Under the pieces are notes generated by a model that was not told the DNA's origin, searched no databases, and was given only the letters and a program-made list of their open reading frames with translations. A program made the translations under genes and the position numbers. Source: Lentibacillus sp. CBA3610 (GTDB lineage: Bacteria; Bacillota; Bacilli; Bacillales; Amphibacillaceae). From it: a stretch of DNA of 64,000 nt. The stretch covers positions 1,426,001 through 1,490,000 of the forward strand of contig NZ_CP035925.1 in the NCBI RefSeq assembly GCF_013373365.1, given 5' to 3'. Each line of letters starts with the position of its first letter. Position 1 is the stretch's first letter. Of the stretch, positions 31,952 through 41,374 are shown piece by piece.

Positions 31952-32345
31952 AAAAGGATTTACATTCATTTCAATGCTAGTGATGGTCAGCATCATATTT
32001 ATGATGATCCCCTTTACTGCTTATCTCGCGAAAACAGTTGATTTCACCTCCAACTATGAACAGTTATCAGTACAGCAGTTTTTCCTGTTTCTGCGTGATG
32101 AAATGATTATGTCGACCGATATGACGATTGAATCAACAAAATTAACATTCGAACAAACAGATGAATCAACGGTTTCAATGGAAAAATATAATAATCTGAT
32201 CGTCCGGCGACTAGATGGAGGGTTTGAAATATACCTGCGCGATGTTGAGGATGTTCATTTTACGTCTTCTTCGTACGGACTGCACGCTTCCATCAAAATG
32301 ATGAATGGTGATCAATTTGAGAAAAACATTGTCTATTACAACTAA
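31899..32345 (+). CDS. comGF: ComGF pseudopilin-like protein
   Basis: 148 residues from ATG 31899. N-E-K-G-F-T-F-I-S-M-L-V is the processing motif, lacking the usual Glu at +5 as is common in ComGF. A hydrophobic helix and a mixed globular part follow. The start lies inside comGE, and TTGGAGC gives a weak site for initiation, so coupling to comGE is likely. Confidence 0.85.
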   Translation: MLKTEQKNFAYTDIPTNEKGFTFISMLVMVSIIFMMIPFTAYLAKTVDFTSNYEQLSVQQFFLFLRDEMIMSTDMTIESTKLTFEQTDESTVSMEKYNNLIVRRLDGGFEIYLRDVEDVHFTSSSYGLHASIKMMNGDQFEKNIVYYN

Positions 32346-32691
32346 CCAGCAAGGCTTCATTTTTCCCTATGTTCTGTTTATCATTGCCCTTACGCTGATT
32401 GTCATCACTGCAAGCGTTCAACTATATCAGAGCGAAATCCACATTACACAAAACCAGACAGAGCAACTGAAGATTGAAACATTATTTCAAATGGCCCATA
32501 CACAGTTTAAAGAGGATATTACCAAACAATCTGAATCAAGCGGTACCATTTCATATGAATTGCCTTATGGTGACGTTCTTGTAGAATATGGACAACTTAA
32601 CGAACGTGAGTATCCAACAAATTTCATTATGGAAACAGACACTGGCGCAACACACAATATCAACAATCGGATTTCAATTGACTATGAATAA
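32305..32691 (+). CDS. comGG: ComGG pseudopilin-like protein
   Basis: 128 residues from ATG 32305; TTG 32317 is an alternative. Q-Q-G-F-I-F-P-Y-V-L is the degenerate processing site of ComGG, followed by a membrane helix and a helical/beta domain. It is the last comG gene and overlaps comGF by 41 bases. No clear terminator follows within the 40 bases downstream. Confidence 0.82.
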   Translation: MVINLRKTLSITTNQQGFIFPYVLFIIALTLIVITASVQLYQSEIHITQNQTEQLKIETLFQMAHTQFKEDITKQSESSGTISYELPYGDVLVEYGQLNEREYPTNFIMETDTGATHNINNRISIDYE

Positions 32692-32819
32692 AAATAACCG
32701 TTCCGTACCATCCTATAATTGACGTCAAGTTGTGTACAATTTTCAACAATTACACGAAAACTCCCATTTCACAATCGTTTTTTATTATAATAAAATTAAA
32801 CGATCGTGAGGTGGTTTTG

Positions 32820-33518
32820 GTGGAACAAACATTAAAAGTGACCAACGTGCTGAGTGATCCGACCAGATTTAACATTTATCAATACATGATCAAGCATCAT
32901 CGCGAAGTTACTGTAGCAGATATAGCAAAAGAATTCGAAATCCATCCCAATGTGGCAAGACTTCACCTATCAAAGCTGGAAGACATCCATATGGTGGAGT
33001 CGTACTCGGAAAAAACCGGCAGAGGTGGTCGTCCCAGCAGACTTTATCGGCTTTCGGACGAAGTGATTGAACTTCATTTTCCACATCGGGACTACAAACT
33101 TCTATCCTCGATAGCTTTAGAATCGTTTGTTGAACTGGGTGTGCCAGGCAGACAGGCACTGTACCAAACGGGCTATAAATACGGTGCGAAAATGGTTGAT
33201 CAGTATCAGCGCAACCCTTCATCTGCTGATCTGACAACAGAGCAAAAACTTTCGATACTGGAAGATGCAGGTACAATGCTTGGCATGTACCCTGAATTTC
33301 AGTATAATGAAACAGCAGACAGCGTATCATTCCAAATCAACAATTGCCCTTTTAAAGAAATGGTTTCTAAAAATCATACGATGGTATGCCGCATGCATCA
33401 TTCTTTTTTAAAAGGGATGTTTGAAGCGCTGTTCGATAATGTTGAATTAACTGAGACGGAAAATATGTTTAGCGGATGTGAAAATTGCACGTACGTGGCA
33501 AAGCTTTCAGTTGTTTAG
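32820..33518 (+). CDS. winged-helix regulator with C-terminal cysteine cluster
   Basis: 232 residues from GTG 32820, preceded by GAGGTGG. The N-terminal ArsR/DeoR-like winged helix (D-P-T-R-F-N-I-Y-Q-Y ... H-P-N-V-A-R-L-H-L-S-K-L) includes a G-R-G-G-R-P-S-R-L-Y wing. The C-terminal half has N-N-C-P-F, M-V-C-R-M-H-H and G-C-E-N-C, a cysteine arrangement like SufR-type iron-sulfur sensors. It may sense Fe-S status, but the target is not visible. The palindrome-like TTGACGTCAA at 32720 upstream may be its own operator. Confidence 0.75.
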   Translation: MEQTLKVTNVLSDPTRFNIYQYMIKHHREVTVADIAKEFEIHPNVARLHLSKLEDIHMVESYSEKTGRGGRPSRLYRLSDEVIELHFPHRDYKLLSSIALESFVELGVPGRQALYQTGYKYGAKMVDQYQRNPSSADLTTEQKLSILEDAGTMLGMYPEFQYNETADSVSFQINNCPFKEMVSKNHTMVCRMHHSFLKGMFEALFDNVELTETENMFSGCENCTYVAKLSVV

Positions 33519-33527
33519 CATGATTCA

Positions 33528-33556
33528 TTTACATTATGCGGCAGGTCGTTTATAAT
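33528..33556 (+). promoter_or_regulatory. promoter of yqgY
   Basis: TTTACA at 33528-33533, a 17-base spacer and TATAAT at 33551-33556, followed by a ribosome binding site AAAGGAGGGGG before ATG 33592. Confidence 0.65.
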
Positions 33557-33591
33557 AACATTTATAAGGTAACCTAAAGGAGGGGGAAAAC

Positions 33592-33834
33592 ATGGATCGG
33601 ATGTTTAGGGTCCTTGCTTTTTGGGCAGGTATCATTGCTGTCATGTTTTACGTTGGAGATATGCTCAACGTGGCATTGCTTTTCCTTGTTCAAACGGCAT
33701 TTTTCCTGGCAGTAAGCTATCTGAAATTATCTGAACGTATGTATATGTATTTATTCGGAGCTTATTGTACCATATTCATGGTCGGATTTACCTGGTATTC
33801 AGAATTCATATTAGTACCGGGATTCGGGCATTAA
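33592..33834 (+). CDS. yqgY: DUF2626 family membrane protein
   Basis: 80 residues with a strong AAAGGAGGGGG site. Three hydrophobic helices; starts M-D-R-M-F-R-V-L-A-F-W and ends P-G-F-G-H, matching the YqgY family of Bacillus. It is next to yqgX, yqgW and ltaS as in B. subtilis. Function is unknown. A bidirectional terminator lies at 33852-33890. Confidence 0.88.
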   Translation: MDRMFRVLAFWAGIIAVMFYVGDMLNVALLFLVQTAFFLAVSYLKLSERMYMYLFGAYCTIFMVGFTWYSEFILVPGFGH

Positions 33835-33851
33835 TACGAAAATCACCTTAC

Positions 33852-33890
33852 GAAAAAACCCTGCTTACATAAAAATTACAGGGTTTTTTC
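33852..33890. terminator. bidirectional intrinsic terminator
   Basis: AAAAAACCCTG (33853-33863) and CAGGGTTTTTT (33879-33889) pair perfectly and give U tracts in both directions. Confidence 0.85.
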
Positions 33891-33910
33891 ATTTTTTTGG
33901 GTTTTCACTA

Positions 33911-33940
33911 TTGACATAGTGTTAACTTTACGTATATACT
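33911..33940 (+). promoter_or_regulatory. strong promoter of a candidate small RNA
   Basis: Consensus TTGACA (33911-33916), an 18-base spacer and TATACT (33935-33940). The only thing before the next terminator is about 85 bases of non-coding DNA. Confidence 0.75.
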
Positions 33941-33946
33941 GAACGT

Positions 33947-34032
33947 AGTAGCTTAACTTTTATCCCTAACCAACAAAAGAGCAGAGCACATCCCCCCTAA
34001 ATGTCAGCCATAACCGATGGCTGACATTTTTA
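33947..34032 (+). ncRNA. candidate small regulatory RNA
   Basis: A transcript of about 86 bases from the promoter at 33911 to a terminator formed by ATGTCAGCCAT (34001-34011) and ATGGCTGACAT (34017-34027) followed by a T run. There is no credible ORF. A single-stranded CCCCCC tract (33992-33997) just before the terminator is typical of G-rich Shine-Dalgarno-targeting RNAs in Firmicutes. Boundaries are inferred and no known RNA family was recognised. Confidence 0.55.
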
Positions 34033-34098
34033 TTGCTCGCTTTATCTTACGCCCTATAAACATACGACGTTTTATAAAACAACTTTTCTATACTTCCT

Positions 34099-34722
34099 TC
34101 AAATGGGAAAAAATGGATTGTGCTGTTTTTCATTTTCAATAGTTGTTTCCGGTCCATGCCCAGGATAAACCGTGTAGTGATCTGGCAGTTGATACAAAGC
34201 ATCCCGAATACTCGCCTCCAGCGTTTGTATATCACCACCGGGCAAATCAGTCCGTCCAATTCCCTGATTAAATAAGACATCCCCACTGATTACAAATCCA
34301 TCATCATAAAATATAAAGCTGACACTTCCTGGTGAGTGTCCCGGCGTATGAATGACTTCGAATGGTATCGTGCCTATTTGAAATTTGCCGGGACGTAATA
34401 CTTGCTCAGCACGATCCGTTACAATTTCACTTCCCATAAACAATGATGAGCCATTGTACTGCGGGTTTTCCAGCCAGGAAGCTTCATTTTCATGAAGATA
34501 GACGTCAAGATTATAATGCGCTCTTAACTCACCTACACCTCCAATGTGATCAAAATGTGCATGTGTTAACAGAATAGCTTTCGGTTCAAGCTTTTCTTCC
34601 GTCAAATATTGAATCATCTTTTCGGGATCTCCGCCAGGATCAACAATTAAAGCATGCTCACGATTATGTGCGATATAACAATTTGTTCCTAATGGTCCTG
34701 CTGGCATACTTTTAACATTCAT
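34099..34722 (-). CDS. yqgX: metallo-beta-lactamase-fold hydrolase (glyoxalase II-like)
   Basis: 207 residues from ATG 34722 (GGAGGCTATCAAA upstream). T-H-A-H-F-D-H-I-G-G gives the H-x-H-x-D-H metal motif near residue 57; H-T-P-G-H-S and Y-P-G-H-G supply further ligands. It matches YqgX, which belongs to the MBL-fold hydroxyacylglutathione hydrolase-like group. Convergent with the candidate small RNA. Gene is full length. Confidence 0.88.
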   Translation of the reverse strand: MNVKSMPAGPLGTNCYIAHNREHALIVDPGGDPEKMIQYLTEEKLEPKAILLTHAHFDHIGGVGELRAHYNLDVYLHENEASWLENPQYNGSSLFMGSEIVTDRAEQVLRPGKFQIGTIPFEVIHTPGHSPGSVSFIFYDDGFVISGDVLFNQGIGRTDLPGGDIQTLEASIRDALYQLPDHYTVYPGHGPETTIENEKQHNPFFPI

Positions 34723-34874
34723 TTTGATAGCCTCCATTAAATAGTTACTGAATTCATAAGGATTTAACTCGACAAAACTCATTTTATACTATAAAATAAG
34801 TATAGAAAACTGTTGACTACATAATAATACAAATAAGTTTTATACGCTATGTTTACAAGGAGGATGTATTACAT

Positions 34875-35042
34875 ATGGTTTTGGCAATTATCTTTTTACT
34901 TGTTACGTTACTGGCAATTGTATCTGTCATACGGCAGCTTAAAATCAGGAATTTATTTGCGCTTGGTTTTTCAGCCATAACCGTATTGGTTTTCGGATTC
35001 TTTTCAATCGCAACCATTATTACGGAATTAGGTAATATGTAA
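34875..35042 (+). CDS. yqgW: DUF2759 family small membrane protein
   Basis: 55 residues, AAGGAGGATG upstream. Two hydrophobic helices separated by a basic R-Q-L-K-I-R-N loop; the length and gene neighbourhood match YqgW. Function unknown. A terminator follows at 35043-35067. Confidence 0.78.
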   Translation: MVLAIIFLLVTLLAIVSVIRQLKIRNLFALGFSAITVLVFGFFSIATIITELGNM

Positions 35043-35068
35043 AAAACTAACTTTATCAGTTAGTTTCT
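35043..35068 (+). terminator. terminator of yqgW
   Basis: AAACTAAC and GTTAGTTT form a perfect 8-base stem followed by CTTATTT. Confidence 0.65.
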
Positions 35069-35078
35069 TATTTAGATC

Positions 35079-35119
35079 AATAAAAGCTGACCCGGGAATT
35101 ATCCGAGTCAGCTTTTATT
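35079..35119. terminator. bidirectional terminator at the 3' end of the LTA synthase gene
   Basis: AATAAAAGCTGAC and GTCAGCTTTTATT are perfect complements around a 14-base loop. It ends the leftward yqgS transcript and may also catch rightward ones. Confidence 0.8.
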
Positions 35120-35121
35120 GT

Positions 35122-37080
35122 TTATTCATTGTTTTGTTCATCTTCTGTTTCAGCAGATTCTATAAACCGGAACAAGTCTCCGTAAATAAGATTATCCGAG
35201 AGTTCCATTTCTTTCTCTACTTTTTGCTGGATCGGACTACAAGGAGAATCAGGCTGGTTTCCTGTCCGGTTTTCTGCCTCTGACTGATCAGCAGCAGACG
35301 GATCCTCATTCTCTTCAGCTTCTACAGGCTCACCGGTTTCCCTGTCGTAACAGACACCACTGGTTGATATATAGTCATCACTGATAAAGTCACCGTTTCT
35401 TAATCCGATATAGCCTTTACGGTCGTCAATGAACATGTCATTGCCGAATTGAATATCATTTTCAGCCGATACACCAAGCATATTCAGTAATGTAGGTTTG
35501 ACATCAATCTGACCTGTTACCTCTGACATGACTTTTCCATCCTCATGTCCCGGTATATGAATGAACATGGGCACACGCTGTAATTGCACATGATCATATG
35601 GTGTAACCTCATCCTTGCCTAAATACTCACTCATGGCTCTATCGTGGTTTTCACTAATACCATAGTGGTCACCCATCATAACAATGATGGAATCCTCATA
35701 CAGCCCGGCTTCTTTTAATTGGTCAAAGAATTGTTCAACGGCTTCATCCATATATCGGACAGTCGGGAAGAAATTATTCAATGTGCTTGAACTTGAATCA
35801 TATTTATCAATTGAACTGTCTTCTTCACTGAGTTCAAACGGAAAATGGTTCGTCAATGTAATGAACTTCGAGTGAAATGGTTCTTCCATTGATTGCAGAT
35901 ACTTGATCGACTGCTCAAAAAATGGTTTGTCCTTCAATCCCCATCCAACTGAGTTCTCTTGATTAACCTCATAGGCTTCTTCACCATAGAAATGATCGAC
36001 ACCGAGACTATCGTACATTTGATCACGGTTCCAGAAACTTTTGTTGTTGGCGTGAAAGACAGCAGAATGATAGCCCTCTTCACCTAAAATTTCTGACAAC
36101 CCATTATACTCATTCCCGCCGTGTGTAAAGAATACGGCTCCCCGGGATAATGGGTAGAGTGAATTTTCGACTAGAAATTCGGAATCTGAAGTTTTCCCCT
36201 GCAGTGTCTGGTGATAAAAATTCTCAAAGTAATACGTGCTTTCATCACCGACCAGACTGTTCAGAAATGGTGTTATTTCTTCTCCATTAACGTCATTATT
36301 AATAACAAAACTTTGAATGGACTCCAATGTTATGAAGATAACATTTTTATCCTCAGCAATACCGTATAATGGTGATTTCTCATCACGCTTAACTTCTTCT
36401 TCAACATACTCCGTTATCTCCGGCAATTCATTCCCATCGGCAAATACCCGCTGTGTTGTTGCCCTGGAATGAACTGCCGCATCATAAACATGATAGTTAA
36501 ACAGACCGATATTTTTAACAAGGTATTCCCTGTCGAATGCGCGGGTGAATAATTGCGGACGTTCCATTTCAGCAAGGAAAAAGTTACCCGCAAGGAGCAG
36601 GAATGACATTGCCAGGGCAAATACCTTCCCACTTTTTTGATAGCTCACCGTCATGAGTTCCGGTTTCTTTTTGCTTAAATACCAGATAATCACAACATCG
36701 AGGAAAAGCAGCACATCATAAATTTCAATCAATGTCAGGATACTTGATCCCAAGTCACCCATGTTGCTCGCCTGAAATAATTGCGGCACTGTAATAAAAT
36801 CATTAAATGACCGGTAGAACACAAGATTGAAATACAAAACCAGTGTTCCGATCAATGCCGTATATCTTAAGAATTTCATTTGGCGTGACTGCTTTCTAAA
36901 CCAAACACTTAGGGCAAAAATCAAAAACGCAGACACAAACGGGTTGATGATCAGGATAAACTCCTGCATTTTATTTTCCAATTCCATATTAAACATAAAA
37001 CGATAGATTATATACGTTTTAATCCCGAACAAGAATGTAGCCAAGATAAATAACGGGATCTTTAACCGTTTAAAGTCCAT
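35122..37080 (-). CDS. yqgS: LtaS-family lipoteichoic acid synthase
   Basis: About 652 residues from ATG 37080 (GGGAGGCAATAAT upstream). Five membrane helices occupy residues 5-190. The extracellular sulfatase-like domain has the catalytic Thr in Q-G-K-T-S-D-S-E and metal motifs M-G-D-H-Y-G and T-L-T-N-H-F-P-F. This is the LtaS family that polymerises glycerol-phosphate from phosphatidylglycerol. Synteny favours the YqgS paralogue, not the main LtaS. The C-terminal about 60 residues form an unusually acidic tail, with two cysteines nearby. Confidence 0.9.
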   Translation of the reverse strand: MDFKRLKIPLFILATFLFGIKTYIIYRFMFNMELENKMQEFILIINPFVSAFLIFALSVWFRKQSRQMKFLRYTALIGTLVLYFNLVFYRSFNDFITVPQLFQASNMGDLGSSILTLIEIYDVLLFLDVVIIWYLSKKKPELMTVSYQKSGKVFALAMSFLLLAGNFFLAEMERPQLFTRAFDREYLVKNIGLFNYHVYDAAVHSRATTQRVFADGNELPEITEYVEEEVKRDEKSPLYGIAEDKNVIFITLESIQSFVINNDVNGEEITPFLNSLVGDESTYYFENFYHQTLQGKTSDSEFLVENSLYPLSRGAVFFTHGGNEYNGLSEILGEEGYHSAVFHANNKSFWNRDQMYDSLGVDHFYGEEAYEVNQENSVGWGLKDKPFFEQSIKYLQSMEEPFHSKFITLTNHFPFELSEEDSSIDKYDSSSSTLNNFFPTVRYMDEAVEQFFDQLKEAGLYEDSIIVMMGDHYGISENHDRAMSEYLGKDEVTPYDHVQLQRVPMFIHIPGHEDGKVMSEVTGQIDVKPTLLNMLGVSAENDIQFGNDMFIDDRKGYIGLRNGDFISDDYISTSGVCYDRETGEPVEAEENEDPSAADQSEAENRTGNQPDSPCSPIQQKVEKEMELSDNLIYGDLFRFIESAETEDEQNNE

Positions 37081-37273
37081 ATTATTGCCTCCCAGTACTG
37101 GCATTTTGGGGGATTTGTTAATCGTCAATTCTTTTATTTCACAAACTGATATTTTTAAAACATATGGTTACCCTATACCATTATATGACGCTTTTCATCA
37201 ATTAAAAGTTTCATAGAAGTTACAAAAAGTTAATGAAATGTTATTTTAATAGAATATGCCAATAAAGTAAAGA

Positions 37274-38230
37274 CTAGAATGTCAAATCCTCGATATATTG
37301 CTTCACTAAATAGGCAGCACCGATAATACCGGCATCGTTACCTAATTGGGCCGTTTTCAATTCACAAATATCACTTGCTCTTGTCAGGGAATATTCGCGA
37401 AAAGCATCCTCAATACGTCGAATGAATTTATCACCTGCTTTAGACAAACCGCCACCAATAAGAATTTTTGAAGGATTAATAATCGCAGCAGCATTTGCAA
37501 TCGCTAAACCGAGAACATCAGCAGTATATGCAATAATGTCGCTGCATGATTCATCATCAGCCTCTGCCAGTTCGAAAATATCCTTTGTTGTAATGGCGCC
37601 GTTCAACTTATACCTTCTGGCAAGTGCACTTTCCGGGTCCTGTTCCATCTTATCCATGGCCTGACGAACCATTCCGGTTGCTGAAGCGAGTGTCTCAAGA
37701 CATCCTTTTCTTCCGCAATTACACAAATAACCATCAGGAGCAACCGTGGTGTGTCCGATTTCACCTGCCGTTCCATTTTCGCCATCAAGAATATCGCCAT
37801 TAACGATAATACCACCGCCAACCCCTGTACCAAGTGTAAGGGCGACAAGATTCCTGGCATTGCTGCCGGCACCTTTCCAGTTTTCACCTAATGCGGCCAC
37901 ATTGGCATCATTTGCCGTAAATACCGGTAATCCGGAAATAGACCTTAATTCATCGGCCAGTGCTTTATTCCGCCACCCAATATTAACCGCTTCATAGACA
38001 TAACCGGCATTACTGTCGATAAAGCCAGGCGCACCGACTCCGATACCTTTTATGGCTTCTGTATCTGTATTTTCTTTTATTGAATTCCATATATCTGAAA
38101 TAATGGAAGCTCCGTGATTGTCTTTATTCGTAGGGATCTGCCATTTATCCATCACAGTCCCGTCATTAGCAATAATGCCCAATTTGACGGTTGTGCCGCC
38201 AACATCAACACCGATTATTGACTTCCCCAT
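37274..38230 (-). CDS. glcK: ROK-family glucokinase
   Basis: 318 residues from ATG 38230. D-V-G-G-T-T-V-K at the N-terminus binds ATP phosphates; G-T-G-V-G-G-G and the zinc motif C-N-C-G-R-K-G-C-L-E are typical of ROK sugar kinases. It begins 4 bases after the yqgQ stop, the order yqgQ-glcK as in B. subtilis. It phosphorylates intracellular glucose to glucose 6-phosphate. An ATG at 38254 inside yqgQ is a poorer alternative. Confidence 0.93.
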   Translation of the reverse strand: MGKSIIGVDVGGTTVKLGIIANDGTVMDKWQIPTNKDNHGASIISDIWNSIKENTDTEAIKGIGVGAPGFIDSNAGYVYEAVNIGWRNKALADELRSISGLPVFTANDANVAALGENWKGAGSNARNLVALTLGTGVGGGIIVNGDILDGENGTAGEIGHTTVAPDGYLCNCGRKGCLETLASATGMVRQAMDKMEQDPESALARRYKLNGAITTKDIFELAEADDESCSDIIAYTADVLGLAIANAAAIINPSKILIGGGLSKAGDKFIRRIEDAFREYSLTRASDICELKTAQLGNDAGIIGAAYLVKQYIEDLTF

Positions 38231-38234
38231 TCGA

Positions 38235-38444
38235 TTATTTCGCTCCTTTTTCATCCCGCAGACGTGCTGCTTCTTTCCTCAAAAGCAGCAAGGCCTTTTG
38301 ATAGTCGTTTGTTTCAATACATTGGATGCGGTACAATTCTTTTACTTCGTTTTCCATCAGTTCAAGGTCAGCTGATCTTTCTCCGGTATATATAATCGTG
38401 CCGAACCTTTTCAGTAATTGACGTACATCATAAATCGTTTCCAT
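38235..38444 (-). CDS. yqgQ: YqgQ family protein
   Basis: 69 residues, M-E-T-I-Y-D-V-R-Q-L-L-K-R-F-G-T-I-I-Y-T-G matches the DUF910/YqgQ family, a small three-helix protein usually encoded right before glucokinase. No known function, possibly nucleic acid binding. Starts with a modest ribosome binding site. Confidence 0.9.
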   Translation of the reverse strand: METIYDVRQLLKRFGTIIYTGERSADLELMENEVKELYRIQCIETNDYQKALLLLRKEAARLRDEKGAK

Positions 38445-38623
38445 TCAAATCACCAAATTATATTATACCAAATCGGGGCGCAATAATGAATAAGAAAAAC
38501 TCAGGGTTAGCCTCGTCTTTCCAGAGGTCAGAAGTAAGCGGTTGGATTGGTCGAAATCGGGAAATTAGCCGATTTCAAGATTGAAAACGTCCCTTGAAAT
38601 GAAAAAATGCTTTCTTAACTCTT

Positions 38624-38656
38624 AAAAAAACAGACCACTGAAGTCAGCGGTCTGGA
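38624..38656 (-). terminator. terminator of the GerA-family gene
   Basis: CCAGACCGCTGA and TCAGTGGTCTG form a long stem (one mismatch) followed leftward by seven T residues. It overlaps the last codons of the coding region. Confidence 0.8.
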
Positions 38657-40101
38657 TCTTGCGGATTCAAAAATATGGGTCTGCGGTTTTTCAATGGAAT
38701 TGGTGAGCGAATGAATACATCCCTGAAGGCTCTGTATGAAAATGGCAGCAACGGCCAAAAATAGGCAATCCGAAATGACGACATCCGTACCAAATAGAGA
38801 AGCCAAAGCGTTATACCAACGATGTATCCTATAGCGCCAAACATTCCTGTCACGATGAGGAGAAACATTCTGACAAGCCGATTGGCCATGCTCATTTCAT
38901 AACTTGGCGTGGCATATGTTCCAATCGCAGCAATTGCTATATAAAGAACCACTTCATAAGAAAACAATCCGACTTCGACTGCCACCTGACCGATTAATAT
39001 CGCTGCAACCAGGCCAAGAGCTGTGGCCAGGGCAGATGGTACATGGACAGCAGCGAGCCTGAGTACATCAATTCCCAACTCTGCCAGAATGAATTGTGCG
39101 ATTAATGGTACCGTTCCTTCTTCGCTCAGTCCGATAAATGAAAGATCCGCCGGCAAATATTCCGGATTAATCGCCAGCAGATAATACAGTGGCAGTATAA
39201 AAATCGATGCAAATACTGCTATATAACGGACAAATCGTAAATATGCTCCTACAATCGGTTTTTGCCGGTACTCCTCTGCATGCTGGAGATGATGCCAGAA
39301 AGTTGCTGGTGTGATCATCACACTTGGTGAGCCATCAATAAAGATTAAAACATGACCTTCATACACATGGGCAGCAGCTGTATCAGGTCTTTCTGTATAG
39401 CGGACACTCGGATATGGATTCCAGTGACGTCCACTAATAAATTCTTCAATTGTTTTTTCCGCCATCGCCAACCCATCTGTATCAATCTTCTCTACAATAG
39501 CTTTGGTTTCATCTACCCGTTCCTGATCTGCTATATCTTCCAAATAGCAAAACGCAATATCCGTCATTGAACGTCTGCCTATCTGCATATATTCCATCCG
39601 CAGCGAACGGTCCCGAACTCGCCTTCTGAGAAGAGCCGTATTAAAAACAATTGTTTCGACGAAGCCGTCCCTGGAACCACGGACAACCCGTTCAAGATCC
39701 GGCTCTTGCGAGGACCTTACAGGATACGTCCGTGAATCAATCATAATCACTTTATCAATACCTTCAACAACCAAAGCTACCGGCCCGCCAAGCACAAGGT
39801 CTGATGCCTCATTTAAGTCATCAACACGATCGATTTCGATGTATGGGATATACGTTTTAAACAGCTTTTCCAATGGATCAGGTTCCAGTTGTTCCGGTTC
39901 CAGTTGTGCCAATATCCTCATGATATAATGCATAATGTCATCTTTGGCAAACCCATCAATCATAAATAATGCCATATTCCGACCGGCATATTTCAAATCC
40001 AAATGGATGATGTCAAAACTTTTATCAACCGCCAGCCTTTCTTTCATATAGGAAACATTTTCGGAATACGTGGAAAATAATGATTGCTTTTCTTTCTCCA
40101 T
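38644..40101 (-). CDS. SpoVAF/GerA-family spore germination protein
   Basis: 485 residues from ATG 40101 (GCAGGTGAG upstream). The soluble N-terminal half has V-F-N-T-A-L-L-R-R-R-V-R-D-R-S-L-R and F-I-D-G-S-P-S-V, and the C-terminal half has five or more membrane helices with P-S-Y-E-M-S-M-A-N-R. This is the GerA A-subunit/SpoVAF type; the absence of neighbouring B and C subunits and of spoVA genes suggests an SpoVAF-like stand-alone protein. It would sit in the inner spore membrane, linking germination receptors to DPA release. Confidence 0.85.
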   Translation of the reverse strand: MEKEKQSLFSTYSENVSYMKERLAVDKSFDIIHLDLKYAGRNMALFMIDGFAKDDIMHYIMRILAQLEPEQLEPDPLEKLFKTYIPYIEIDRVDDLNEASDLVLGGPVALVVEGIDKVIMIDSRTYPVRSSQEPDLERVVRGSRDGFVETIVFNTALLRRRVRDRSLRMEYMQIGRRSMTDIAFCYLEDIADQERVDETKAIVEKIDTDGLAMAEKTIEEFISGRHWNPYPSVRYTERPDTAAAHVYEGHVLIFIDGSPSVMITPATFWHHLQHAEEYRQKPIVGAYLRFVRYIAVFASIFILPLYYLLAINPEYLPADLSFIGLSEEGTVPLIAQFILAELGIDVLRLAAVHVPSALATALGLVAAILIGQVAVEVGLFSYEVVLYIAIAAIGTYATPSYEMSMANRLVRMFLLIVTGMFGAIGYIVGITLWLLYLVRMSSFRIAYFWPLLPFSYRAFRDVFIRSPIPLKNRRPIFLNPQDPDR

Positions 40102-40340
40102 AAACTCACCTGCTAAAAAATAAATTGTCCATATGGCTTGCTGTGAAAATGGACTGCACATTTCTTCGTGTAATACCTCGTTGGCGAAGTAAGTCAATTT
40201 TCTCTGATAGTTTGTGTGAAACAACCGCTTCTATACACGAATAGACATAAAGATAAACACCTTTTCATACATTCTTTGTGAACAGGTTGTTTTAAGTCCC
40301 GAAAATCGCCTAATTGAATCAATCTTAAAGGATGGTCAGG

Positions 40341-41204
40341 ATGAATAAACGCGTATTACTGCTGATCGCTATTCTATTAGTCAGTACAAGCCTGATAATA
40401 TACTTATGGCAGCATGAATCTGCACCGGCAATTACTTATTTCCCTGAGGATGAGGAATTAAGTTTTACTGAGACAGGCACCTCGCTTGAAATGGTTTCGG
40501 AAAAAACAAGGGACTCCTATGAATTGGTCTGGAGAAGTCAATCGGTAAGTGAACGTAAGTTATATTTGCGTCAGGATGCTTCTTTACTATTTCATAATGG
40601 CCGTCTGCTCGGTATACGAAGTAAATGGGAAGAAAATACAGACACCATTCAAATAAAAGAAAAAATAAACGGTGAGGACAGCAATTACTTTCAGGCGATA
40701 TCCTTTCATCATGGAGAAGTTCATTACCCGGATGATGAAATTAAAAGCATCCATCATATGACATATGACGAGCTATATGTTATTGACTCTCCAAGTACGA
40801 CACTTGAATCATTCAAAACGCCTGAAACAGATTATGAACAGGAATGGTTCCGTCTTCTGGACCATACAACACAACAGCAATTGCAGTATAACTGGAAACG
40901 TCTTATGGAGCATTTTAACATTGATGAAGAATCTTACTGGGCTGTGCCACTTACAGATCTGTACAAGTACACTTCTGAACCGCTGAACGCCTTGACCCAA
41001 ACGCAGACAAATCAAATCCTGGGCCAGCTTTGGGAAGGCATATACAAAAATTATATCCTGAACATCAAAGATTCTGAAGCCGGCACTGCGGATAGTTTTA
41101 TACCACTTGTATTATTTGATAAACAAAATGAACATTTAATCGTTTTGTATGAATGGAATGGTGAAAAAGAAAGACTTATTCAGCAATACCCTGATGATTT
41201 CTAA
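40341..41204 (+). CDS. membrane-anchored protein of unknown function
   Basis: 287 residues from ATG 40341 (AAAGGATGG upstream). One N-terminal hydrophobic helix (about 4-23) without a lipobox; the remaining protein is an extracytoplasmic alpha/beta domain with many charged and aromatic residues. It is divergent from the GerA-family gene. I recognise no family. A sporulation or germination role is possible from position only. Confidence 0.6.
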   Translation: MNKRVLLLIAILLVSTSLIIYLWQHESAPAITYFPEDEELSFTETGTSLEMVSEKTRDSYELVWRSQSVSERKLYLRQDASLLFHNGRLLGIRSKWEENTDTIQIKEKINGEDSNYFQAISFHHGEVHYPDDEIKSIHHMTYDELYVIDSPSTTLESFKTPETDYEQEWFRLLDHTTQQQLQYNWKRLMEHFNIDEESYWAVPLTDLYKYTSEPLNALTQTQTNQILGQLWEGIYKNYILNIKDSEAGTADSFIPLVLFDKQNEHLIVLYEWNGEKERLIQQYPDDF

Positions 41205-41374
41205 CGCTTAAATCCATCATTCCTTAGTGGAAGGCGCTTTTCATATACTTCGTTGCTTTTTACCTCGTAGTTCATATAAACTGAGACATACTGAAAAATC
41301 TCATTTGTGACATTCTGATTAAAGTTATGTGCTCAGAAACGCTTCGGCTATAAACTTGGGTGCTCACCTGATTT

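Noticed and set aside
38552..38577. Hairpin GAAATCGG/CCGATTTC as a terminator
   Set aside because: No T run follows on either strand; the better terminator at 38624-38656 already serves the gene.
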